Below, piece after piece: positions 35,100 to 45,419 of a DNA stretch of 64,000 nt. A program made the translations under genes and the position numbers. The DNA lies in contig CM068370.1 of assembly GCA_034769895.1 (NCBI GenBank), forward strand, positions 47,234,344 through 47,298,343, in the 5' to 3' direction. Below the pieces are notes generated by a model, which was not told the origin of the DNA, did no database searches, and saw only the letters and a list, made by a program, of their open reading frames with translations. Each line of letters opens with the position of its first letter. Positions within the stretch are counted from its first letter, which is position 1. This stretch comes from Magicicada septendecula (lineage: Eukaryota > Arthropoda > Insecta > Hemiptera > Cicadidae).

Positions 35100-37414
35100 A
35101 TACCCCCTCAATGAGATATTTTATGCCGAAGCATAAAAAATCTCATTGACACATTCATACTTGCTAAAGGGATCAGCCAGGATATGTCGCCACAACCCCC
35201 TGTATGGTTTACACAAAAGAATAATCAACTCACCCTTGGTCTGGTGACTGTGACCGCATCTGCATGACAATACTGGACTTCTCTCTCGAGATCCCAACAC
35301 CGTAGAGTCAGACAGATACTCCACGCCCCTGCTCTGACGCGCAGGCCAGCTCAGGTCCGCCGCCACAGCATCACCAAACACTGAAACAACAAATCAAAAT
35401 ATTAAATAGTGGCCTTATACAACACCATATCCCCAACTGATCTGTTCCCCCCTAGCGGTGCTGGTTTGCGCTAAGAAGCACTGGTTTTGTTTTTACTCAC
35501 TTATTACTAACATGTATATATCAGAATACCTAACATAACTTAACATAAGAAAACACAGTACATAAATAATTCATTTTAAAATAAACAACTTACAATTAAA
35601 ATGTTACACACTTTACATCATTAAATTAGCATATAAAATCAAAAAATTACTTTCAAACTTGATTTACTCTTATTAATGCGTTTCTCAAAATTACAAAAAT
35701 TATTTATTTTATTTATTTTTTTTTTTTTTCAATTCTGGCCATCATTATTCCATTTCATTACTTTGGGTGATTCTATGTTATTCCTTATTTCATTATAATT
35801 TACTTCATCCATTTGGCATTTACTCATAATCTTACCCCTTTTATTACTCTAATGCTCCCTTACAAAATCTCTAACTAGTATGACACCCCACTATCAAAAT
35901 TTTACTAACCCTTCTCTACCTCTAACTACTTACTACTTTAACTCCAATCGCCACCTTCTACTCTTATATAAAAAAAATACTCTCTAACCCTTTGTACATA
36001 GGATACGTGTTTCCTTCCCAAAACTCATTCCCTTATGTTGGTCCCTGGACTCACCCTAGGTAACCCTTTCCGGCGCCAATCGGTCCCTATCCCGTCCCAA
36101 CCCTTATGTTGCGGACTCCCCAAATACACTACCACTACTACAAAATTGCCATCCCCAAAAAATCTCAATCTCATAACCTCACTACAATTACAACAAATTA
36201 ACATCAACAAATAAACAATATATCGCTCCAAACTCTACATAAAATCTCCATTTCTACTGTGTCTCCACTTATTTCTCAAAATTCATACATAACATACATT
36301 AACTCAAAACAACATTGCATTATTTTCATTTCCACTATTACTTTAACTTTTACTTCGATTTGGACAAATCTATGTCCCACAAAATTCAACTTGAATTGAC
36401 TCAAACATTTTATTCAAACAATTACTATCACCCACTTCTATCTTTTACAACCTATTGAAAATTTTACTTATTACAACTATTTTTCATTACATATAAAATC
36501 TGTAAACACATTGAAAACATATTATTATATTTTTATAATACTTATTCCTAACATACTAATGCAATCAACACAATAAGACACAATAACACAATCCAAGAAG
36601 TATTTAGTGCATCCAATTTTTAAATTCAAACAAAATTATTGAGTAGCAAATCATCATTATTAATTAAAATATATCAAATTTTTAATACGTTATCCCCTTG
36701 GATAACCTCCCAGCCACACACACTATTATAATACATCACATAACACAATACACAAATCGCAATAAACCTGGATTATTAGCATACATCAAACAAACAATTC
36801 TCTTTTAAATAATCTATATAACATTTATAAACATTATTATTTAAAATTTTTCATTAACTGTTTTTATTTATCAGAATTTATTGACTTATCCTGTGTTGCA
36901 ATCAGATTTTCAAAATTGCTTAAAATTTATTATTAACATATATTTTTAATCATTATGTTCCACAAAATTCCACAAAATAAACCATTCAACATTTATTTAT
37001 TTATTAATTATTATTAAATCAGAATCTCATTACACAATCTAATTACCTTATAAAATTCAAACACATAACATTCAATCACAATATCTAAACATCTCAACTT
37101 ATTTAATTCATTTATTAAAATAACATATTTCAATTATTATCAACATTCTATAAATCATTAACTATTGTCTTCATAATTATTTTGTTATTTAATTAGAGTG
37201 CAAAAATATTAATAATATTATTATTATCAATACAACATTTTCTAAAACATATACACATTACTTATTTAACATTTCACAATACACACAAATGAATTCAATA
37301 TTATTTACAAAATATGCGTCAAAACTGTTCAAGTGTATCTCACTTCATGTCCACATCTGCCATATCAAACAACCATAAAACAAAATGTTTAATTGTCTTT
37401 TATTGTCTTACAGT
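35100..37414 (-). other. Element A 3' noncoding region
   Basis: This 2.3-kb stretch downstream of the A protein has no supportable frame. Read on the minus strand, parts match the 3' regions of E and C: a TTTGGGGA block with a GC-rich patch around 36040-36120, the AACCAGTGCTTCTTAGCGCA segment around 35450-35485, and the TTATGCTTCGGCATAAAA-type hairpin just before the polypurine tract at 35100-35140. Confidence 0.7.
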
Positions 37415-38326
37415 CTACCCTCCATCGTCCCAAATCAACCTTGGTTTTATATAACACTGTTGCTTTTTATTTACAAACAAATGGTTACTTTGTGTGTCAT
37501 AACCAGAACAACCAAATTCACTCATTTTACCAGAATACTCATTAAACCAGTCTACGTTAGGTATTTTTGTTACGTCTCCGTCATTACATTCAGTCACTAT
37601 CGGTCTAATTATTTTTATCAAATCATTGTAATCATTATTATTCAAATATATTTCTAAGCCTTCTTTCCATTCATCATATTTTCTATGCAAATTATACAAT
37701 TCTGTTACATACCATTCTCTATTTACTTCTCTCCCTTCATAACACCACATCACACTCTCACAATTATTCCGGACAGAGGGTACAACATTATACAACATTA
37801 CTTCATTTAACAATAAGGGTCTCTTGCCCTGAAAAAACAACATTAAATCATCATCATCATTATAAACAATAAGGGGAAAATTTGCCCTCTGTCCCCATTC
37901 AATTACTACATTATTCTTCCACTTTCTTTCTATTTCATAAACACTCATTAACATTTCATTATCGCATTCTACAACTTCATCAGTACTATTTGTTATTATA
38001 TTTTCATCATTATTCTTCACCCCCACTATACTCTCAAAATTGTCTACTATTTCGTCATTTTTACCTTTTGTCTTACTTAAAACATTGTCACCTAATTTCT
38101 CGAACTTCTGTTCTAACTTATTTAAACCGTTTCTTATTATTTCGTTAGTGCTTTCTAACTGTTTACTCATTTCTTGTATTTCATGTTTCAACTCTTTATT
38201 CTGATTTTTTAATAACTCTTCAAAACTATTCTTTTGGATATCGAACTTCTCATTGATTTCGTTTTTTTGTTCATTAAACAGCAATTTCATCATCTTGATT
38301 AAATCATTATCTTGTATCTCAGCCAT
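37415..38326 (-). CDS. Element A protein: coiled coil plus unrecognised domain
   Basis: The frame encodes 303 residues. Residues about 5-90 form a coiled coil (MMKLLFNEQKNEINEKF, ELKHEIQEMSKQLEST) like the start of the E protein and C Gag. Residues about 115-303 share an unrecognised domain with the E protein: VECDNEMLMSVYEIERK, ANFP, GKRPLLL, VVPSV, ESVMWCYEGREVNREW and the terminal DDGG. No capsid, zinc knuckle, protease, RT or transmembrane segment is seen. Its frame is intact in an element with apparently identical LTRs, so it may still be expressed. Function is unknown; a structural or RNA-binding role in transposition is inference. Confidence 0.72.
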   Translation of the reverse strand: MAEIQDNDLIKMMKLLFNEQKNEINEKFDIQKNSFEELLKNQNKELKHEIQEMSKQLESTNEIIRNGLNKLEQKFEKLGDNVLSKTKGKNDEIVDNFESIVGVKNNDENIITNSTDEVVECDNEMLMSVYEIERKWKNNVVIEWGQRANFPLIVYNDDDDLMLFFQGKRPLLLNEVMLYNVVPSVRNNCESVMWCYEGREVNREWYVTELYNLHRKYDEWKEGLEIYLNNNDYNDLIKIIRPIVTECNDGDVTKIPNVDWFNEYSGKMSEFGCSGYDTQSNHLFVNKKQQCYIKPRLIWDDGG

Positions 38327-38564
38327 TTTAAAAGATTTTATTATAATACTCTTTATATAATATAATTCATCTCATACACACTAATTACCCTCACAATACT
38401 CATAAACACATAAACAAATAATGCACTACATACATAACCCTATCAAAACATAACCCCATACTTGCGTCTATTTTATGTACGAAAAAAAAAAAATTTATTC
38501 TACCTCAACAACCATTCTGTTCTCCTAAGTAGGCCTATATTTATATCATATTATTATATAAATC

Positions 38565-38584
38565 GTCCCTAAGTTCGGAAGCCA
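38565..38584 (-). promoter_or_regulatory. Primer binding site of element A
   Basis: On the minus strand TGGCTTCCGAACTTAGGGAC follows the 5' LTR end (38587) after two bases, and it is the same 20 bases as in E. Confidence 0.75.
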
Positions 38585-38586
38585 AA

Positions 38587-39908
38587 TGTGAAGCTACTAA
38601 TTAAGTCCCTAGTTCTGGGCGTCAAATGTGAAGCTACTTACCTTCACATAAAAGTCACTAACATAAACATTGTATATTTATCGGGCGCCATCTTGCCAAC
38701 TGCAAGAAAATAAATAATGAGGGTTCTTTTCAGCGAACTAGGAGAACAGAATTGGTTGTTTGAAATGACTACTTCGCTCTACTATACTCAAACAAACTCG
38801 TGTTTATTCATAATTTAGTTTTACTGTTGCATTTTAACGACAATGACAAAATTACTCCTCTTTTATACTTTTACTATTTTAACATTGACAGTGTACATGC
38901 TTTATTCTGACTACAACTTTCAAAACATTATTGATAATTAAACTGTTGAACACTAAAACAAATGCTGTAAAGAAATAATACTCAACTAATTTTCTTAACT
39001 TAAACCAGCGCTTTTGTAATTACGTAATTCAAACTCACCCATACACACTCACACACTTTCACATTAAACAAGTTATACTCCCATTAGAGCTCATATTTTA
39101 AATTAATTTTCCCCCTCTGTTCTTGTATTGTATGAAAATAATAAAATTTGTTAATTTACTTTCCTGTTATTACGTTGAAGGTACCCTCCTTCAATGTCTT
39201 CTCGTATACACACACTGATTTATTGCCGAACTGTCACATGATTATTTACTTATTAATTTCTCACTGTATCTATTTGGTTTCAAAATACTGTTTTAGATGA
39301 TCAAATCTTAAAAATTTTTACATTTTTTGTATGCGGGCCCGCAAATCACGCACAGCCGGCAAACGCACAGTCACATCGCGTCCATATTTATTGGATGTTC
39401 ATAGCCGACTGAGAGAGAGCTACAGGCGCTATTTTATGAAGTCACCGTTGTTGGATATTCAATTCTTATTGGTGTATATTTTGTATCACTCCGCCAGCTG
39501 CATGTCACCGTTATGTAACGGAATTACTCATCAAGGATAGGCTCTGACGTAACGCTCGCCTGATGTTTCATTTCATAATTTGTTTACCGTTACATAATGT
39601 GTTTACTGGTTTTGTGTTCGTCATTGTCTGACCTTGACACAGCTTGTCGGCTATCAAATACGTTCATACTGGTTTTACAAAACATTGTTAAACAATTCTG
39701 CACAGTCACTGTTGCCACGGTTGTTTTCATTTCAAACAAATTTACCTCTCGGTTACAAAATTTATAATTTCTGTCCTTATCACTCAACAAGGGATAAAGT
39801 TATTATTATTTATTTATAAAAATAAAATACAAATTATGTTATTTATTATCAATAAAATATAAACTTCTTTACATTGTCTCAGGTAGGCCCCAAAAATGCC
39901 CCGCTACA
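38587..39908 (-). repeat. 5' LTR of element A
   Basis: 1322 bp, no difference seen from 33778-35099. Short plus-strand frames repeated in both LTRs are not considered genes. Confidence 0.94.
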
Positions 39909-41450
39909 TATTCCTAGTACCAAAATATATGAATAACAACTAATTTTGAATAAAATATATGTAAAATATAAAAATGGAAAATAGTAAAAATGTAATTAGC
40001 TATTCAAAAGTGGGCATGAGGGATATCAAAATGATCATCATGAAAAATTAGGAAGAATGGTACTCATGTAATAACTCTAGCTATTAGTATAAGATAGTAA
40101 TCTTCATTTGAAGATATTTTGGTAAAATTAGACTAAAAAAGACGTTAAATCATAACAATGACTTAAGTTAATAACCAATGAAAATTAGCATAATTTATTA
40201 GGTAACCATAGCAACAAGAATTTTATTGCCAAAAAACCGTTAGATTTTCAGTAATGTATATTGACCAACGCTTGAGAGTGGATCGAGGAGCTCTCGTATT
40301 AAAATTAAAATTATTATTATTAAAGTGAATTCCAACCTAATTTAAACCAGATGAAGATAACAACAATAGTCCAGGGAATCCTGAACAAAATTTCGTTTAA
40401 TAAAAAATTAATTAACAAACCATAATTATCTGAAGAAGACGGAACGACGCAGTGAAGAAGAGAGACGACAACGGACACCAAATGAAGATCATTGGAACAT
40501 CTTAATAGAAGAAGACGGACGACAACCGAAGGAATACGAGGCCTGAGTCAGCGAGGAGAAACATCGAGACGAGGGAAATAAACTTCTGGAGAGTATAAGA
40601 AGACGACAGCCCAGGAGTTATCCATAGAAGAAGACGACATCAGGATCTTCAGCAGGAAAACCGATGAGTATAAATATTATCCCATAATCGAATTCACAAT
40701 TTTTGGTCAGAATTAATAAATAACTATTTCACTTCACTGATCACTATTCCGATTCAGAAATAAATGCTTTGTTAAATTCACTATTTAAACTTTAATCAAT
40801 TAGCAATTATTAAAAGTAAAATATAATAAATAATTGACGAACCTTTTGATAAATAAATATGACAAACGAAAACTAACCCAAAATTTCTTTACAAGTTTTC
40901 ATTGGTAATTACTTAATAGAATATAATGAGATATTAATTTGTTTATGTAACTAGGATTAAGAATTGTTATAACTTTGTGTGTGTTAGCCGTAAGTATATA
41001 TTTCTGTAGCCGAAAGGACTTTAACACCCCTGAGAATAACCATACAAAACTGTAAACTAACATTAAAGATGCTGTGTACACAAACTGAGCAAGTACCAAC
41101 CGAACAAGTGTAATAGCCGGTGCAGAAAACGAATTTGATGTATCATAAAGCAATTGAAATATTCTAAAAGGTTAATAAATGTTCTCAATCTGCAATTCTG
41201 TATGTTTGATTCAGTTAATTTATAATAACAACTAAGAATTATTGAAGTGAAAGCATTAAAGCAAGACGCCAGCCGAGTCAACACTGCAGAAAGCCGTGCG
41301 CCAATCAGGTGGCGAGGCGGCAACATTTGAATGCAGCAGAGCGAAATACGGTTTACCCGTAAATGATAAGAGAAGTTACATTTTGACACAATTAACTCTA
41401 AATAACATTATTATTAAAATTTTTACAACCCACATAAACATTCTGTAACA

Positions 41451-42080
41451 ATATTGGTCGGAAGAGGAGCAGGAGATCTTGCGAAGTCAAATAATGGGAA
41501 CAGGGAACTTTGGGAGAAACAACCGCGTAATATTACAGTCTATACGATGAGACTGTTTAATGAAGCGAAATATTTAGAACCACCGTTGTCATTTCAGTCG
41601 TTTGTACGCCACATCAGCAAACATTTACCTAGGGAGGTACAGATCACGTTAATGACGAAAGAGGTAAGTGACATAAATGAGTTAGAAAAAATATTGGATG
41701 TTTTTCAGAATATTAAGGACCAGGAAGACAGCAGACGTACACCACAACCTAATGTGCACAATGGAGGAAATTATGCAGCAAGAGGAGGACAAAACGAGGG
41801 AACTACACATGATGGTCGGGGGCCAAACAGACGATATCCAATGTGGAAATGTGATGGGTGTACGGTGGAAAATTATGCTGATCGTAATTTTTGTTATAGA
41901 TGTAGGAAGGCGAGGCCTGGTCGAGGATGCAGCCGAGATTCAACAATAATACACAGCAGAGAAACGGTGAAGGACGAGCCGAGAATACAAGAAATGAAGG
42001 GGGAAATCAGCACACGGGAAGAGTGTATACACCTAGAAACGCGGTTGAGAGGACAGGAAACTAATAAGGACAATGGATGA
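41451..42080 (+). pseudogene. gag: Element C Gag, C-terminal part with RanBP2-type zinc finger
   Basis: The frame resumes directly after B, in the capsid region, and continues through SFQSFVRHISKHLP and LEKILDVFQ. At 41843-41903 it encodes WKCDGCTVENYADRNFCYRC, which fits W-X-C-X2-C-X3-N-X6-C-X2-C, the RanBP2-type zinc finger, in the place where Gag usually has a CCHC knuckle. RanBP2 fingers bind RNA or ubiquitin in known proteins, so RNA binding is a reasonable inference. The end overlaps the pol start: ATGGATGA holds the pol ATG (42073) and the gag TGA (42078-42080). This gives a gag of about 600 residues before interruption. Confidence 0.85.
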
Positions 42081-44123
42081 GGAGGCCCGGCCATTGTCGA
42101 TGGATAACTGCGGGGTCCATGGAAGTAAATACAAGAATCACACAATTCACACGGACATGGCTACTGAATTGATGGAAGAAGAGGAGGCGGTAACGATGAG
42201 ACCAGAAGCTTGGCTGACGGAGGTAAAACTGGAAATAGAAGGTAAGCCAGTTTTGACACTTATAGATACAGGTAGTGAAGAATCCGTAATAGCTGAACAT
42301 GTACTGAATAAATTAAGAGAGACTAATAAAAATATTCCATCGTTGCCAGTTGCGGGGGTAACCATTGTAGGGATTACGGGTGTTAGAAGTAAACGAGTCA
42401 CAACACAAGTCCAGTTGAATATGTTAATAAATGGGGAAAATTATGAGAATACATTTTTAGTTGTAAGGGGTTTAAACTTAGAAGTAATATTGGGCAATGA
42501 TTTTCTGATCAGGAATAATGCGGTAATCAATTTTAGAAAGAGAATTTTAGAATTGAACAATGAAGGTAAACAAATAACAGTTAATTTTGAACGGGTATTA
42601 GATACGGTAAAGATTTCGGGTATAAGGGATATACCAAATAATGCCATAGATAGGGATATGGAATTTAGTATGCATATGTGTAAAGAGAGAGTGAGTGAAG
42701 AGAGTGAGGAGAGAATATGGGCGGATAGAGCGGTTAAATTTTGTGGTGAGGGTGGCGAAATGGGGAGTTCTCAACGTAAACCGTTGTGGCGGGTAGTTGC
42801 GGATTATAGGGGAGTGTTTGCCGGGGAACCAGGAAGGGCAAAAGGTTATGAGTGTGAACTAAAGGTAAGGGAGCATGCGCCATATGTACAACGTAGTTAT
42901 CCGGTACCATATTCAAAAAAGGGGGCAGTGCAGTTAGAATTGAACAGAATGTTAGAGGGCGGTATCATAGAGAGGTCGGTATCAACCTATTCTAACCCTC
43001 TAGTGGTAGTTATAAAGAAAGACGGGAGAGTTAGATTGTGCCTTGATGTGAGAAAAATAAACCAAATTATTATTCCTGATAGAGAGTCCCCTGAGGCGAT
43101 TGAGGAAATTTTTCAGAAGTTTAGTGGGGTGAAATATATGACGTCGCTAGACCTGACGGCAGGTTACTGGCAGGTACCGTTAGCACAAAATAGTCGCAAG
43201 TATACTGCATTTTTATTTAACGGAAAAAATTATCAGTTTACTCGCTTGCCATTGAACACTAGTGTAGCTAGTTTCATTAAGTGTCTTGATGAAATTTTGC
43301 AGCCTCATAATTTAGATTTTTTGACTATATATGTAGATGACATTCTGATAGCTTCCAGAACATTTGAGGAGCATGTAGAACATTTAGAGTATGTGCTGGA
43401 GAAATTATACCAGGGAGGTTTAACTGTGAATTGGGATAAATCAAAATTTTTACAGACTGAAATACATTTTTTAGGCTTCATAATAACACCTAGAGGAATA
43501 CGGGCTAATCCGGACAAAGTAGAATCTATCCTGACGTTCCCAGAGCCAAAGAACATAAAGCAATTACAAAGTTTTCTTGGTCTGTGTAATTTTTACAGGA
43601 AGTTCCAGCAAAACTATGCTCAGACGACGGCAAGACTTAGCGCCGTGCTGCTGAAGAACAAACAATGGAAATAGGGGGAAACTGAAAGAGAAGCGTTTTG
43701 TGAAATTAAGAATAAGTTCGCAGATATGATTTTAATGAACCACCCAAATTTCAATAATAAATTTTATTTACAGACAGACGCTAGCAATATAGCACTCGGA
43801 GCCGAACTGTATCAAGAGGATGAGGCGAGAGAACACCATACAATTGCTTTTGCCAGCCGGACGTTGTTAGCATCAGAACGCAACTATACAACCACAGAAA
43901 AGGAGCTCCTCAGTATAGTATTTGCAGTAAAGAAGTTTCGAACATATCTACTGGGAAATGCCACTATCATCCGGACTGATCACAAGGCTTTGTCTTTTTT
44001 AAACACCTGTAAGTTGACACATAGCAGGATAACCAGGTGGGTGCTAGCTTTACAAGAGTACAATTTTAGTTGGGAGTATATAAAAGGGGTAGAAAACAAA
44101 ATACCTGACACTTTATCTAGGTA
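42073..44123 (+). pseudogene. pol: Element C protease, RT and RNase H with a nonsense codon
   Basis: The ATG overlaps the gag stop. Protease: LIDTGSEESVIAEH at about residues 63-76, then ILGNDFL. RT: KDGRVRLCLDVRKIN, SLDLTAGYWQVPL with the first catalytic Asp, YVDDILIAS with the Asp pair. RNase H: QTDASNIALGA, TEKELLSIV, IRTDHKALSFL. At 43672-43674 an in-frame TAG stands where relatives have Trp (KW-WG context); the frame is open again to 44123. Just after the palm the usual LPFG-LNTS motif reads LPLNTS, a two-residue loss. The copy should not make active full-length Pol. Confidence 0.87.
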
Positions 44124-44135
44124 GATATAGAGGGA

Positions 44136-45419
44136 ATGAGAACAGGGAGGGATTTAAAAGAAATAGAAATTTTCAGACTTAGTAGGGAAGATAGATTGTT
44201 TGGGAAAGAATTGAGAGATATTAATAGCATGCAAAGGACAGATCCTAAATTGAATAAAATAATAACTAGTTTAGAGTCTGATTCAGAAGAGTTAGAGTGT
44301 AGCCGTTATTTTCAGATTTATCAAGGAAGTTTGTTTAAGAAAGTAGAGGGGGGAGAGCGTGATTGGAGGCTAGTTATACCGGAAGCGTTGGTAGATAAGA
44401 TAATATGGGACTGTCATTTTCGGTATGGGCATTTCGGTGCTAGGAAGTGTGTAAATGTATTAAAAGAATCATGTTTATTTAAGAATATGGAACGGAGGGT
44501 TAGAACTTTACTCCGGGGGTGCGATTTATGCCAAAAGTCAAAAGTAGTTAATTACCGTTTAGAGGGAGAGATGAGGTGTATTAAAGTAGAAAAGCCTTTT
44601 GATTTAGTTGCGGTAGACTTGTTTGGCCCTTTACCAAAGGGAAGGGGAGGCGTAATGTATATTTTTGTGGTACTAGACACATTTACGAAATTTGTAAGAT
44701 TATACAGTGTGAAGAGGGCCACTAGTAAAGTACTAAGTGAGAAAATAACGAAGGATTACATGATTAAAACCGGAAAACCGAAAATAATATTATCTGACCA
44801 CGGACCCCAATTTATTAGCGGAATATGGCGACAAACTTTGGGTTGGGAAGGTATCATACCTAAACACACGGCGGTATATCATCCTCAGTCGAACCAAGCC
44901 GAAAGAGTTATGCGAGAATTAGGGAGAATTTTCCGGGCATATTGCCATGCTAAACATAGTGAGTGGCCAGCCTATGTGGGAAGAATTGAAGAATGGTTAA
45001 ACTGTACCACTCATGAATCAACGGGGTTCACACCACACGAGCTAGTCAAGGGAAAACGTCCACCTAGGATCCTGGAACAGCTGTTCAATTTTCTACTGGA
45101 GAGCAACCCACGAGACTTGGAAGTAAAACTTCAACTCGCAAATGAAAACTTATTAACTAAGGGTGAAAGAAGAAAACGGCTTCATGATGCCAAAGGTAAG
45201 TGGATTAAGTATGAGATAGGTCAGCTGGTATTAGTGAGAAGACACGATTTATCAAGTGCACAAGATAAAGAGATTAAAAAATTCTTTTTGCTGTATGAAG
45301 GACCGTATGAAGTAGTTGGAATCAAAATGGATAACGCCTACGTTCTACGAAATCAAATGACTGGGGAAATAGTGGGTACCCATAATGCCACCAATTTAAA
45401 AAAGTATTGGTCAAAATGA
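44136..45419 (+). pseudogene. pol: Element C integrase
   Basis: This 427-residue frame is out of phase with the RNase H frame, which stops right after IPDTLSR at 44121, so a frameshift near 44125-44135 separated them. It contains the HHCC finger (HFRYGHFGARKC to CDLCQKSK), the catalytic core with VDLFGPLP, LSDHGPQF and SNQAERVMRE (34 residues between second Asp and Glu), and a C-terminal region with KKFFLLYEGPYEV and LKKYWSK. All three acidic residues are present. No chromodomain is visible. Alone it lacks a proper start. Confidence 0.87.

Larger units (their letters stand above)
33778..39908 (-). mobile_element. Element A: young non-autonomous LTR retrotransposon
   Basis: It is 6131 bp on the minus strand, with LTRs of 1322 bp at 38587-39908 (5') and 33778-35099 (3') that look identical to me. 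TSD TATT lies at 33774-33777 and 39909-39912, and the empty site is visible in the 5' LTR of B near 21005. The PBS matches that of E, and the polypurine tract before its 3' LTR reads GAGGGGGTAT on the minus strand. The only coding frame is 37415-38326; no pol is present in 3.5 kb of internal DNA. Shared LTR start, PBS, protein and 3' region place A and E in one family. Confidence 0.94.
19702..41450 (+). mobile_element. Element B: gypsy-type LTR retrotransposon, host of A
   Basis: LTRs of 2842 bp lie at 19702-22543 and 32474-41450, the latter after subtracting element A and its 4-bp duplication. They start TGTWACATGACATAAGG and end TTCTGTAACA. TSD ATAT at 19698-19701 and 41451-41454 interrupts the C gag. 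Gag, protease, RT, RNase H and integrase are homologous to those of D. The protease is split by a 3.2-kb Helitron fragment and the RT by a small insert. I see only about five LTR differences (0.2%), so the insertion is recent. Confidence 0.94.
32474..41450 (+). repeat. 3' LTR of element B, split by element A
   Basis: The two pieces are 32474-33777 and 39913-41450, with TATT duplicated on either side of A. Subtracting A and the TSD gives 2842 bp, exactly the length of the 5' LTR. Confidence 0.95.

Noticed and set aside
34522..39819. Small frames repeated in both LTRs of A
   Set aside because: Same explanation, LTR duplication; no domain.
19702..41450. Segmental duplication to explain the two 2.8-kb copies
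   Set aside because: TSD, PBS and pol between the copies show they are LTRs of one element.
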